From NCBI GenBank assembly GCA_036505735.1, contig DASXSZ010000057.1, positions 1 to 21,177 of the forward strand: a DNA stretch of 21,177 nt, in the 5' to 3' direction. Shown in pieces: positions 12,591 through 20,517 of this stretch (positions are counted from its first letter, which is position 1; each line of letters begins with the position of its first letter). The position numbers were made by a program, and so were the translations under genes. Source of the DNA: DASUPK01 sp036505735 (GTDB taxonomy: Bacteria; Actinomycetota; Thermoleophilia; Solirubrobacterales; 70-9). Under the pieces are notes generated by a model. The model worked only from the letters and a program-made list of their open reading frames with translations. It made no database searches and was not told the DNA's origin.

Positions 12591-14735
12591 ATGCTCAAGA
12601 CCCGCGCGCAGAACGTCACATCCGCAACCTGGAGCCCCAACGGCGAAGCCCTGGGCACGGTCGACCTCACCGAGGCCGACAACAACCCCTTCGGCACCAA
12701 CGTGTTCTCGGCCGCGGTCCAGAAGGAGGTTCTGCCCAAGGACGTCAACGAGAGGCTGCAGGCGACGCTCGAGCATGGCGAGGCGCTCGACACCTCGCTT
12801 GCCGACGCCGTTGCGGATGCGATGCGGGAATGGGCGCTCGCGCGGGGCGCGACCCACTTCACCCACGTCTTCCAGCCACTGACGGGCCTGACGGCCGAGA
12901 AGCATGACTCCTTCTTCGAGCCGAACCGCGAGGGGAAGTGGCTCGCCAAGTTCTCCGGCAAGGAGCTGATCCAGGGCGAGCCGGACGCCTCCTCCTTCCC
13001 GACCGGCGGCATCCGCGAGACCTTCGAGGCCCGCGGCTACACGGCCTGGGACCCGACCAGCCCGGCGTTCATCCTCGAGAACCCGAACGGCGCGCTGCTC
13101 TGCATCCCCACCGCGTTCGTCTCCTGGACGGGCGAGGCGCTCGACGCCAAGACGCCGCTGCTGCGCTCGATGGACGCCCTGTCTGGGTCGGCGATCCGGG
13201 CGCTCAAGATCCTCGGCGACGACGAGCCGAAGCGCGTCTTCACCACGGTCGGGCCCGAGCAGGAGTACTTCCTGATCGACGAGAACTACTTCTTCGACCG
13301 CCCGGACCTGGTGATCACCGGCCGGACCATGTTCGGCGCCAAGCCGGCCAAGGGCCACGAGCTGGATGACCACTACTTCGGCGTGATCCCGGAGCGCGTC
13401 CTCGCCTGCATCATGGACTTCGAGAACGAGCTCGCCAAGCTGGGCGTGCCGATCAAGACCCGCCACAACGAGGTCGCTCCGGCCCAGCACGAGATCGCCC
13501 CGGTGTTCGAGAACTCGAACGTCGGCTCCGACCACCAGCAGCTGACCATGCAGGTCATGCAGCGGGTCGCGCGCAAGTACGGCCTGGTCTGCCTGCTGCA
13601 TGAGAAGCCCTTCGCCGGCGTGAACGGCTCGGGCAAGCACAACAACTGGTCGATGGGCACCGACACCGGGAACAACCTGCTCGACCCAGGCGACACACCG
13701 CACGAGAACATCAACTTCCTGTTCTTCTGCGCGGCCGTGATCCAGGCGGTCAACAAGCACCAGGGCCTGCTCCGCGCCTCGGTCGCGGGCATCGGCCAGG
13801 ACCACCGCCTGGGCGCCAACGAGGCGCCCCCGGCGATCATCTCGATCTTCCTGGGAGCCGAGCTCACCAAGGTGCTCGAGGCGATCTCCTCGGGCGAGGG
13901 CGACCCACACACCCCCGGGTCCTTCCTCGAGCTCGGCGCCGAGGTCCTGCCGCCCCTGCCGATGCACGGCGGCGACCGCAACCGGACCTCGCCCTTCGCC
14001 TTCACCGGCAACAAGTTCGAGTTCCGCGCCGTCGGGTCGAGCCAGTCGCTGGCCTTCCCGAACACGGTGCTGAACACGATCGTGGCCGAGGCGATCGACG
14101 ACCTCGCCGACAAGCTCGAGGCAAAGGGCACCGACGACCTGCCAATGGCGGTCACCGAGGTGGTCAAGGAGAGCTACGAGGCCAACAAGCAGATCATCTT
14201 CGACGGCGACAACTACGACGAGGCCTGGCACAAGGAGGCCGAGGAGGAGCGCGGCCTGAAGAACCTGCGGACCACGCCGGACTGCCTGCCCGAGATCCTC
14301 GTCGACCCGACCGTCGACATGATGGGCAAGTACGGGGTCCTCAACAAGCGGGAGCTCGAGTCCCGCTACGAGGTCTGGCTCGAGCAGTACATCATCCGCG
14401 CCAACATCGAGGCCGAGACCGCGGATTCGATCGCGCGGACGATGATCCTGCCGGCGGCCCTGCGCTACCTGGCGCTCGGCGACGACGCCGGGATCGACGC
14501 GGTGACCGAGGAGGCCACGCCGCTGGTCGACGAGCTGGTCGGCGCGATCAAGGAGCTCGACGGGGCGAACCAGTACCCGGACGGCGTCGAGGGGATGGAC
14601 CTCGCGATCCACGCCCGCGACAAGCAGCTCGCGGCGATGGAGCGGGTCCGCGAGGCGGCGGACAAGCTGGAGAAGGTCGTGCCCGACGACCTCTGGCCGC
14701 TCCCGAAGTACGCCGAGATGTTGTTCATTCGGTAG
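12591..14735 (+). CDS. glnN: Type III glutamine synthetase (GSIII)
   Basis: Makes glutamine from glutamate, ammonia and ATP in the cytoplasm, the entry of ammonium into metabolism. At 714 residues it has the length of the GSIII class (about 700-730), not the ~450-480 of GSI. GSIII signatures are plain: FPTGGIRETFEARGYTAWD, TTVGPEQEYFLID, TRHNEVAPAQHEIAPVFEN, NGSGKHNNWSMGTDTG, GQDHRLGANEAPPAIIS and NRTSPFAFTGNKFEFRAVGS. These supply the metal ligands (E of EQE, the H of HEIAP, the NGSGKHNN histidine) and the glutamate/ATP site arginines. No adenylylation loop of the GSI type is expected. The gene is monocistronic, with its own leader and a hairpin downstream. The rest of the nitrogen genes (amt, glnB, gltBD) are not in the window. 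Confidence 0.97.
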   Translation: MLKTRAQNVTSATWSPNGEALGTVDLTEADNNPFGTNVFSAAVQKEVLPKDVNERLQATLEHGEALDTSLADAVADAMREWALARGATHFTHVFQPLTGLTAEKHDSFFEPNREGKWLAKFSGKELIQGEPDASSFPTGGIRETFEARGYTAWDPTSPAFILENPNGALLCIPTAFVSWTGEALDAKTPLLRSMDALSGSAIRALKILGDDEPKRVFTTVGPEQEYFLIDENYFFDRPDLVITGRTMFGAKPAKGHELDDHYFGVIPERVLACIMDFENELAKLGVPIKTRHNEVAPAQHEIAPVFENSNVGSDHQQLTMQVMQRVARKYGLVCLLHEKPFAGVNGSGKHNNWSMGTDTGNNLLDPGDTPHENINFLFFCAAVIQAVNKHQGLLRASVAGIGQDHRLGANEAPPAIISIFLGAELTKVLEAISSGEGDPHTPGSFLELGAEVLPPLPMHGGDRNRTSPFAFTGNKFEFRAVGSSQSLAFPNTVLNTIVAEAIDDLADKLEAKGTDDLPMAVTEVVKESYEANKQIIFDGDNYDEAWHKEAEEERGLKNLRTTPDCLPEILVDPTVDMMGKYGVLNKRELESRYEVWLEQYIIRANIEAETADSIARTMILPAALRYLALGDDAGIDAVTEEATPLVDELVGAIKELDGANQYPDGVEGMDLAIHARDKQLAAMERVREAADKLEKVVPDDLWPLPKYAEMLFIR

Positions 14736-14760
14736 CCGGCTACCTGAAAAGCGAGCAATG

Positions 14761-14784
14761 AAAGGGCCCCGAGCGGGCCTCTTT
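14761..14784 (+). terminator. Probable terminator hairpin after glnN
   Basis: AAAG-GGCCC (14761-14769) pairs with GGGCC-CTTT (14775-14784) around a 5-base loop, with one T bulged. The hairpin lies 26 bases after the glnN stop. The A-rich foot and T-rich far arm resemble an intrinsic terminator, though the T-run is short and lies within the stem. Confidence 0.55.
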
Positions 14785-14813
14785 CTCGGGCCGAAGTGGA
14801 ACGTCTGTATTCT

Positions 14814-14826
14814 TTGACTCAGTCAA
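14814..14826 (+). promoter_or_regulatory. Perfect palindrome TTGACTCAGTCAA, likely autoregulatory MarR operator
   Basis: TTGACT-C-AGTCAA is a perfect 6+1+6 palindrome ending five bases before the ATG of the MarR-GNAT gene and overlapping its AAGGA Shine-Dalgarno (14825-14829). TATTCT at 14808-14813 directly before it is a candidate -10 box, so bound protein would cover the transcript start. MarR proteins typically bind short palindromes of this kind near their own promoter. Confidence 0.6.
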
Positions 14827-14831
14827 GGAAT

Positions 14832-15770
14832 ATGGCGGACGCCACGAAGCAGATCAAACAGGACCACCGCGTCGCCGACTTCCGCGCCTTCAACCGCTTC
14901 TACACCCGCCAGCTTGGCTTCCTCCAGCAGCACTACCTCAACAGCCCCTACACCCTCACCGAGGGGAGGATCATCTACGAGCTCGCCAACCGGGCGGAGA
15001 CGGAGGTCGCGGAGCTGCGGCGCTATCTCGACCTGGACGCCGGCTACCTGAGCCGGGTCCTTGACCGCTTCGGGAGGCAGGGGCTGATCACGCGCGAGCG
15101 CTCGAGCGCCGATCGCCGCCGCCAGCTGGTCCGGCTCACCGCCAAAGGGCGCGCCGCCTTCCGCACCCTCGATCGCCGCGCGCGCCAGGACCTCGCGGCG
15201 CTGCTCGACGAACGGTCGGACGAGCAGCAGCGCCGCCTGGTCGAGGCAATGAGCGCGATCCGGACAGTCCTGGGCGAGCCGCTCGACCGGCGCCGCGTCG
15301 AGATCCGCGACGCCGGGCTCGCCGACCACGGCTGGGTGCTCGAGCGCCACGCCCACCTCTACGCCGACCAGGAGGGCTGGGGCGAGGGATTCGTCGCGCT
15401 AGTCGCCGGGATCATCACCGAATACCTGAACGACCACGACCCCGAGCGCGAGAAGACCTGGATCTCCGAGCTCGACGGCGAGCGGGCGGGCGCCGTTTAC
15501 TGCGTCCGCAAGTCCGACGATGTCGCCCAGCTTCGCCTGCTCTTCGTCGAGAGCTGGGCGCGGGGGCTGGGCATCGGGAGCGGGCTGGTCGACGAGTGCA
15601 TTCGCTTCGCCCGCGCCAAGGGGTACAAGCGGATGATCCTCTGGACCAACAGCTCGCTGCACAGCGCGCGCCGCATCTACGATGCGGTGGGATTCGAGCA
15701 GACGAACGAGGAGCCGCACCCTGCCTTTCCCGATGGCACGGTTGGCCAGGAGCTCTGGCTCGACCTCTAG
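14832..15770 (+). CDS. MarR-family regulator fused to a GNAT acetyltransferase
   Basis: The N-terminal half (about residues 12-150) is a MarR winged helix: FRAFNRFYTRQLGFLQQHYL, the recognition region DLDAGYLSRVLDRFGRQGLITRER, and the wing SSADRRRQLVRLTAKG. The C-terminal half (about 155-312) is a GNAT N-acetyltransferase, with LRLLFVESWARGLGIGSGL providing the acetyl-CoA pyrophosphate loop (R/Q-x-x-G-x-G) and NSSLHSARRIYDAVGF the terminal motif. Such fusions are a known architecture. The partner substrate of the acetyltransferase is generally unknown. I chose ATG at 14832, right after AAGGA. A GTG twelve codons upstream would put the operator inside the coding sequence. Stop codons of this gene and WS/DGAT are six bases apart, convergent. 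Confidence 0.9.
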   Translation: MADATKQIKQDHRVADFRAFNRFYTRQLGFLQQHYLNSPYTLTEGRIIYELANRAETEVAELRRYLDLDAGYLSRVLDRFGRQGLITRERSSADRRRQLVRLTAKGRAAFRTLDRRARQDLAALLDERSDEQQRRLVEAMSAIRTVLGEPLDRRRVEIRDAGLADHGWVLERHAHLYADQEGWGEGFVALVAGIITEYLNDHDPEREKTWISELDGERAGAVYCVRKSDDVAQLRLLFVESWARGLGIGSGLVDECIRFARAKGYKRMILWTNSSLHSARRIYDAVGFEQTNEEPHPAFPDGTVGQELWLDL

Positions 15771-15776
15771 CGCGGT

Positions 15777-17144
15777 CTACACGGTGGCGTGCTCGAGAAG
15801 CTCGTCGATCGACGCGTCGACAGCCTCGGCCAGCCGGTCGGAGTCAGGGAGCGACTCGCTCGCCGCGTAGAGGCCGAAGCAGGCCCGGTCGCGAATCGTG
15901 GTCATTCCAACCGACACGGCGTGCCGATCGGCGATCGGCACCACCGGATATGCCGCCTCCAGCTCGCAGCCGAGCATGTACATCGGCTCATGCGGCCCCG
16001 GGATGTTGGAGACGGTGAGGTTGAAGGTCCGCGGGCTCGCGATCCTGCGGGTGAGCGCATGCTGGGCCGTCCGCGGCAGGTACCGGATCGCGGCCATGGC
16101 GGCGTCACCGCCCTCCGGGAGGCCGGCCTCCTTGCGCTCGCTCATCTCGAGGCGAACGTCGTGGAGACGGCGGATCGGATCGGGCTCGTCGCATGGCAGA
16201 TCGACGAAGACGAAGGAGATCCGGTTGCCGAGGTCGGCGGTCTGGTCCTCCGCCCGGACGTTGACCGGGACCATCGTCTTGAGAGGGGCCGGATCCTGAT
16301 CGCGGCTACGGAGGAATTGACGCATCCCCCCAGCCGATGCCGCCAGAAGGACGTCATTGACCGACGCCCCGAACGGCCGCGCGATTCGCTTCAGGTCGGC
16401 GAGTGGCCGCGAGAACCAGGCCAGGTGGCGGGCGCCCGTGATCGGCTGGTTGATCGGCTCTCTCGGCTCCGATGGCCGCAGCGAGTGGGCGAGCGCCTGG
16501 CCGGCGCGGCCCGCTCTCGCGACCAGCTCCCCCAGGCGGCCCGGCGAGCTCCCCAAGCGGGCCGGGAGGCGAGCGAGCGATGCCCCTTCCAGGATCCGGT
16601 CCACCACCCCGCCGACCAGCCGACGGGCCGGTCCGGGAGCTCGCCGCGGCCTCCAGCCATCGGGGTCCTCTGGAGGCGGTTCGGGCGTGGGATCGAGCAG
16701 CAGCGAGCCGAGCTCGACCGCGGCGATGCCGTCGACCATGCAGTGATGGGCCTTCCCCACCACGCCGATCCGCCCGTCCTCGAGCCGGTCCGCGATGGAG
16801 ACCTGCCAGAGCGGGCGATCGCGGCGCAGCTGCGAGGACATGCAGGAGTCGACCAGCTCGTGGAATCGGGACGCGCTGGAGGCGAGCACGTGCCGGTCGA
16901 CGTCGAAGGCCTCGTCGTCCACCCAGATGGGCGCGTTCAGGCCGAACGGGACCCGGGCGATGCGCTGCCTGTAGCGAGGCGCGCGGGAGAGCCTGCTCGA
17001 GATGTGGTCGCGAAGCTCGCCGAAGTGAGGCGCCTCGCGGCCCTCGGGTGGCCGGAAGATCGCCGCCCAGCCGACGTGCATGTGTGCGCTCGCGGTCTCG
17101 ACCGCCAGAAATGAGTCGTCGAGCGCTGATAGCCGTCCGTTCAT
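15777..17144 (-). CDS. Wax ester synthase/diacylglycerol acyltransferase (WS/DGAT)
   Basis: Bifunctional acyltransferase that joins acyl-CoA to fatty alcohols or diacylglycerol, making storage wax esters and triacylglycerol at the membrane. The catalytic HHxxxDG motif is at residues 133-139 (HHCMVDG). Other family blocks present are PLWQVSIADRLEDGRIGVVGKAHH, ARHLAWFSRPLADLKRI, VNDVLLAASAGGMRQFL, NRISFVFVDLP and FNLTVSNIPGPHEPMYMLG. Length (455 residues) is normal. ATG at 17144 has AAAGG eight bases upstream. Many actinobacteria carry several paralogues tied to lipid storage, and this copy is not next to phospholipid or reductase genes. It is divergent from the DUF2855 gene. Confidence 0.95.
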   Translation of the reverse strand: MNGRLSALDDSFLAVETASAHMHVGWAAIFRPPEGREAPHFGELRDHISSRLSRAPRYRQRIARVPFGLNAPIWVDDEAFDVDRHVLASSASRFHELVDSCMSSQLRRDRPLWQVSIADRLEDGRIGVVGKAHHCMVDGIAAVELGSLLLDPTPEPPPEDPDGWRPRRAPGPARRLVGGVVDRILEGASLARLPARLGSSPGRLGELVARAGRAGQALAHSLRPSEPREPINQPITGARHLAWFSRPLADLKRIARPFGASVNDVLLAASAGGMRQFLRSRDQDPAPLKTMVPVNVRAEDQTADLGNRISFVFVDLPCDEPDPIRRLHDVRLEMSERKEAGLPEGGDAAMAAIRYLPRTAQHALTRRIASPRTFNLTVSNIPGPHEPMYMLGCELEAAYPVVPIADRHAVSVGMTTIRDRACFGLYAASESLPDSDRLAEAVDASIDELLEHATV

Positions 17145-17287
17145 CGTCCGGCCTTTCCTCGCCTTGCGAAACCGTTCTTTTGCCCGGTGGTCACTGAGCT
17201 AAACCGGCGCTCACCGGATCGTCACGGCGGATTACGGACTTTCCGATCTTGGGCCGGCCGATGTTCAAACCTCAATAGGCTCCGCGG
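17145..17287. promoter_or_regulatory. 143-bp divergent control region (WS/DGAT and DUF2855), with -10-like TAGGCT
   Basis: This gap is clearly less GC-rich than its neighbours. TAGGCT (17276-17281) fits TANNNT and is six bases before the ATC at 17288, the leaderless spacing. CCGGT/ACCGG (17184-17188 with 17203-17207) forms an inverted pair, and ACCGG recurs at 17214-17218. The minus-strand WS/DGAT gene has a normal Shine-Dalgarno. No clear -35 boxes were found. Confidence 0.35.
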
Positions 17288-18349
17288 ATCGACTTCCTGG
17301 TCAGGCGCGACGATCTGCACGAGACCCGGTTCGAGGAGGCCGAGGCGCCCGAGCTCGAGCAGGGCCAGGTGCTGCTCGACGTCGACTCCTTCGGGCTGAC
17401 GACGAACAACATCACGTACGCGGTGATGGGCGACGCGATGAATTACTGGGACTTCTTCCCCGCCGAGGAGGGCTGGGCGCGAATGCCGGTCTGGGGCTTC
17501 GCCGACGTGGCCGCGAGCGAGGCCGATGGGGTGCCCGAGGGAACGCGGATCTTCGGCTACCTGCCCCCCAGCTCCCACCTCGTTGTCCGGCCCGACCGGG
17601 CCAGCCCGCTCGACTTCGTCGACTCCACACCGCACCGGGCGAAGCTGCCCGCGGCCTACAACCGCTACATCCGGGTTGCGGAGCTGCCCTTCTACGAGGA
17701 GCGAAACGAGGACCAGCAGATGCTGCTCTGGCCGCTCTACTTCACCTCGTTCCTGATCGAAGACTTCCTCGCTGACGAGGGCCTCTTCGGCGCCAAGGCC
17801 GCGGTGCTGTCATCGGCCTCCAGCCGGACCTCCTCCGCCCTCGCCTACCTGCTCGACAAGCGCGAGGGGATCGAGGTGATCGGCCTGACCTCGCCCGGCA
17901 ACGTCGAGTTCACGGAGTCACTCGGCGTCTACGACCGCGTCGTCCCGTACGAGGGACTCGACTCGCTGGATCGCGAGCCGGCCGTCTACGTAGACATGTC
18001 GGGCGACGCCAAGGTGCGTAGCGCGGTCCACGGCCATTGGGGCGACGACCTCAAGCACTCGGCCGCCGTCGGCATCACCCACCGCGAGGACCTCGGCGGC
18101 GGCTCGGAGCTGGCGGGTCCGAAGCCGGTTTTCTTCTTCGCCCCCGATCGCCTCCGCAAGCGGACCGAGGACTGGGGTCCCGACGGCGTCAACCAGCGGC
18201 TCGCCGAGACCTGGAGCCCCTACGCCGAGTGGACCCGCGGCTGGCTGCAGGTCGAGCACGGGCAGGGGCCCGAGGACATCGAGCGCGTCTACCGCGAGCT
18301 GCTCGACGGTAAATCCGACCCGGCGGTCGGACACGTACTGTCGCCATAG
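17288..18349 (+). CDS. DUF2855 family protein, start codon uncertain (ATC or CTG)
   Basis: A DUF2855 protein, a family distantly related to the medium-chain dehydrogenase/quinone-oxidoreductase fold, of unknown reaction. Recognisable blocks are SFGLTTNNITYAVMGDAMNYWDFFP, ARMPVWGFADV, RIFGYLPPSSHLVV and LLWPLYFTSFLIEDFL, then a Rossmann-like half (AAVLSSASSRTSSALAYLL, then VIGLTSPGN). The first ATG/GTG/TTG in frame is GTG at 17369, but clear coding sequence extends upstream to 17288, encoding IDFLVRRDDLHETRF, the usual family N-terminus. An in-frame TAG at 17276 closes the frame further up. The start is therefore ATC at 17288, CTG at 17297, or a sequence error. The downstream lipoprotein gene overlaps its stop by one base. 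Confidence 0.78.
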   Translation: MDFLVRRDDLHETRFEEAEAPELEQGQVLLDVDSFGLTTNNITYAVMGDAMNYWDFFPAEEGWARMPVWGFADVAASEADGVPEGTRIFGYLPPSSHLVVRPDRASPLDFVDSTPHRAKLPAAYNRYIRVAELPFYEERNEDQQMLLWPLYFTSFLIEDFLADEGLFGAKAAVLSSASSRTSSALAYLLDKREGIEVIGLTSPGNVEFTESLGVYDRVVPYEGLDSLDREPAVYVDMSGDAKVRSAVHGHWGDDLKHSAAVGITHREDLGGGSELAGPKPVFFFAPDRLRKRTEDWGPDGVNQRLAETWSPYAEWTRGWLQVEHGQGPEDIERVYRELLDGKSDPAVGHVLSP

Positions 18350-18351
18350 TG
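18336..18351 (+). promoter_or_regulatory. Leaderless-type promoter TACTGT inside the end of the DUF2855 gene
   Basis: TACTGT (18336-18341), seven bases CGCCATA, then GTG at 18349. The hexamer lies within the last codons of DUF2855, and the new start shares a base with its TAG stop. No Shine-Dalgarno is seen. Translational coupling to DUF2855 is the competing explanation. Confidence 0.45.
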
Positions 18352-18900
18352 CGGAAGCTGATCTTGGCCCTACTCGCCGCGGCCATTGCCGGCTGCGGGT
18401 CATCGTCGAATGGCGATCGCTCGACCGCGCCGCCCGCCTCCGCCCAGGCGACCACCACCTCACCGGCCACAGCGGGGCTGGCGCCCCCCTGTTCGCGGCG
18501 GGCGCGGGCCGCGGTGGAGCGGGTCGCGGGATCCCCGAAGGCCCAGCCGTTCACCTCGCCGAGCCTCGCAGCGGCCTGCCGGCTGGAGGCCGGCCCGCTC
18601 ACCGTGATCGCACGGCTCGACAGCGCGCCGCAGCCCTACACGCGGCTCGAGCGTCAGGTCGTCGAGTACGGCCAGAACGTCCTGCACAGCGGGCGCCGCT
18701 CGTATCCGCAATCGATCAAGCGCCTCGGCCTGGACGCCGACTGGCTCGCGGCCGAGGACCGGCTGCTGACCACCGACGGCGTGCGGCTGATCGACGTCAA
18801 GGTGCGCTGGCGCTCGGCGAGCGAGGCCGCCAGCAAGGCGCTCGCGATCCGGCTCGCCCGCGTCTACCTGGGACCGCTGCGAAAGCCGCCCGGCTACTAG
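18349..18900 (+). CDS. Secreted lipoprotein of unknown function
   Basis: The first 16 residues form a lipoprotein signal peptide: basic MRK, hydrophobic LILALLAAAIA, then the lipobox ending in cysteine (AIAGC), followed by a Ser/Gly/Thr/Pro-rich linker (GSSSNGDRS to about residue 45). The mature protein should be lipid-anchored outside the membrane. The remaining ~135 residues (CSRRARAAVERVAGSP, CRLEAGPLTVIARLD, YTRLERQVVEYGQN, and VKVRWRSASEAASKALAIRLARVYLG) look like one small alpha/beta domain that I cannot name. Two cysteines flank the first part of the domain and could form a disulfide. It ends six bases from the convergent antiporter gene. Confidence 0.8.
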   Translation: MRKLILALLAAAIAGCGSSSNGDRSTAPPASAQATTTSPATAGLAPPCSRRARAAVERVAGSPKAQPFTSPSLAAACRLEAGPLTVIARLDSAPQPYTRLERQVVEYGQNVLHSGRRSYPQSIKRLGLDADWLAAEDRLLTTDGVRLIDVKVRWRSASEAASKALAIRLARVYLGPLRKPPGY

Positions 18901-18906
18901 AGCTCT

Positions 18907-20493
18907 CTAGACCTCGAGCCGCTGCTCCTCGAGGTCGAGCTCGCGCTCGACCCGTCGCATCACATCGGCGCTGATCTCGCGTGAGTTCCGCAGCCGAACG
19001 AGCTCCGCGCGCTGCACCGCGTAGATCTCGTGCATCATCCGCTGATAGGCGAGGGAACCCTCCTCGATCCCGTCCTCGTCCTCGATCTTCCCGGCCCGCA
19101 CCGCGAACCGCCTCTTCCGGAAGCGGTACAGGTTGCGCACCCGCTCGATGGTGCCGTCCCGGGTCCACTCCTCCCCCTCCAGCTCGTCGACCCTGTCGAG
19201 CGCGGCCTTCGCGATCACCAGCCTGGCCTTGATCTCCTCGTTCTCCTCCTCGGTTCCGTCCTCGATGACGCCGAGTCGCCGGATCAGCCACGGCAGGGTC
19301 AGTCCCTGACCAACCACCGTCACCAGGATCAGCGAGAAGGTGATGAACTGGATCAGGTCGCGATCGGGAAACGGCGCGCCCGTGTTGGTGTGCAGCGGCA
19401 GGGCCAGGGCCGCTGCCAGCGAGACTGCTCCTCTCATCCCCGACCAGCCGCCCACGACCCTGACGCGCCAGCTGGCGCGGCGGGCGAGCTGGGACGGGCG
19501 CCGGTCGAGCGTTCGGATGACGGCCGTCATCGTGAACTGCCAGATGTTGCGGAGCGCGATCACAGCCCCGCATACGATTGCCGCGTAGCCGACGACCTGT
19601 CCGGCGGATCTGCCCGCGAGCCCATCGACGATCGTCGGCAGCTGGAGACCGATCAGGATGAACAGGGTGGCGTTGAGGAGGAAGGTGAGGATCGACCAGA
19701 GGGCGAAGCCCTGCATCCGGCTCTCCGGCGAGGCGATCTCGGGTGCCCGGAAGCCCAGCACCAGCCCGCAGGCGACCACCGAGAGCACGCCCGAGACGCC
19801 GAGCTGGTCCGCGGGGATGAACGCGCCGTAGGCGCTGAACAGCGAGATCGTCAGCTCGGTGTTGACGTCGTTGACGCGCTTGCGGACCTCGGCGATCACC
19901 CAGCCGACCGCCAGGCCGATCGCCATTCCCCCGGCCACGTCCCCGAAGAAGGTGAGCACGGTGTGCCCCGCCGAGACGCTCTCCCCGATCGCGACGGCGA
20001 CCGCGACCTTGTAGGCGACCAGCGCGGTCGCGTCGTTGACGAGGCTCTCGCCCTCGAGCACGTTCACCATCCGCCGCGGCGCGCCAACGCGTCGCATGAT
20101 CGCCGTCGCCGCCGCCGGGTCGGTCGGAGAGACGATCGCGCCGAGGGCGAAGGCCACCGCCCAGGGCATGTGCATCACTTCGTGTCCGATCACCCCGACA
20201 CAGGCGGCCGTGAACAGCGTCAGCCCGACCGCGTTGAGGACGATCACTCGCGCGTCCGCTCGCAGGCTCCGGAGGTCCGCGAAGAAGGCCGAGGCGTAGA
20301 GAAGCGGCGGCAGGAAGACGAGCAGGACCAGGTCGGGCTCGAGGTGGATGTCGGGGATCCCGGGGATCAGCCCGATGGCGAGCCCGCCGATCACCAGCGT
20401 GATCGGGTAGGGCACGTCGAGCCAGTTGGCTACCGCGTTCAGCCCGGCGGCCGAGACGAAGAGCGCGGCGATGACGATCTGCAAATCGCCCAC
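18907..20493 (-). CDS. CPA1-family Na+/H+ antiporter (NhaP-like)
   Basis: Cation/proton antiporter exchanging Na+ (or K+) for H+ across the membrane, for pH and salt homeostasis. About 12 hydrophobic segments fill residues 4-410. Diagnostic features are LVFLPPLLYASAF (59-71), SPTDPAA with D125, EGESLVNDATALV with the N153-D154 pair of electroneutral CPA1 exchangers, and GWSGMRGAVSLAAALALP with the conserved Arg. A cytosolic C-terminal helix-rich tail of about 100 residues (from GVIEDGTEEENEE onward) is typical of soluble regulatory tails. The GTG start at 20493 has CAGAAT six bases upstream and no Shine-Dalgarno. It is divergent from the cupin gene with only 24 bases between starts. Confidence 0.93.
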   Translation of the reverse strand: MGDLQIVIAALFVSAAGLNAVANWLDVPYPITLVIGGLAIGLIPGIPDIHLEPDLVLLVFLPPLLYASAFFADLRSLRADARVIVLNAVGLTLFTAACVGVIGHEVMHMPWAVAFALGAIVSPTDPAAATAIMRRVGAPRRMVNVLEGESLVNDATALVAYKVAVAVAIGESVSAGHTVLTFFGDVAGGMAIGLAVGWVIAEVRKRVNDVNTELTISLFSAYGAFIPADQLGVSGVLSVVACGLVLGFRAPEIASPESRMQGFALWSILTFLLNATLFILIGLQLPTIVDGLAGRSAGQVVGYAAIVCGAVIALRNIWQFTMTAVIRTLDRRPSQLARRASWRVRVVGGWSGMRGAVSLAAALALPLHTNTGAPFPDRDLIQFITFSLILVTVVGQGLTLPWLIRRLGVIEDGTEEENEEIKARLVIAKAALDRVDELEGEEWTRDGTIERVRNLYRFRKRRFAVRAGKIEDEDGIEEGSLAYQRMMHEIYAVQRAELVRLRNSREISADVMRRVERELDLEEQRLEV

Positions 20494-20517
20494 GCCTCAA
20501 TTCTGTAGGGTCGCTCG
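20494..20517. promoter_or_regulatory. 24-bp gap with two back-to-back leaderless-type -10 boxes
   Basis: Plus strand: TAGGGT (20506-20511), six bases, GTG at 20518. Minus strand: CAGAAT (20505-20500), six bases, GTG at 20493. The two hexamers abut, so the whole gap is -10 box plus start-site DNA in both directions. Any -35 regions would lie inside the opposing genes. There is no room for leaders or Shine-Dalgarno sequences. Confidence 0.5.

Noticed and set aside
12507..14612. A ~700-codon open frame on the minus strand opposite glnN
   Set aside because: GSIII motifs on the plus strand are unmistakable. Long antisense frames are expected where third positions are nearly all G/C, and the antisense product is low-complexity with no recognisable domain.
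17184..17210. tRNA-like phrase on the minus strand (TTTAGCTCAGTG, like a D-arm)
   Set aside because: No acceptor stem, anticodon arm or T-arm can be completed around it. It is better explained as part of the divergent control region.
19030..20508. A ~490-codon plus-strand frame opposite the Na+/H+ antiporter; similar long antisense frames at 15789-17114, 7652-8950 and 3026-3910
   Set aside because: Each lies wholly over a recognised gene, and its product is rich in Arg, Asp, His and Val with no family motif.
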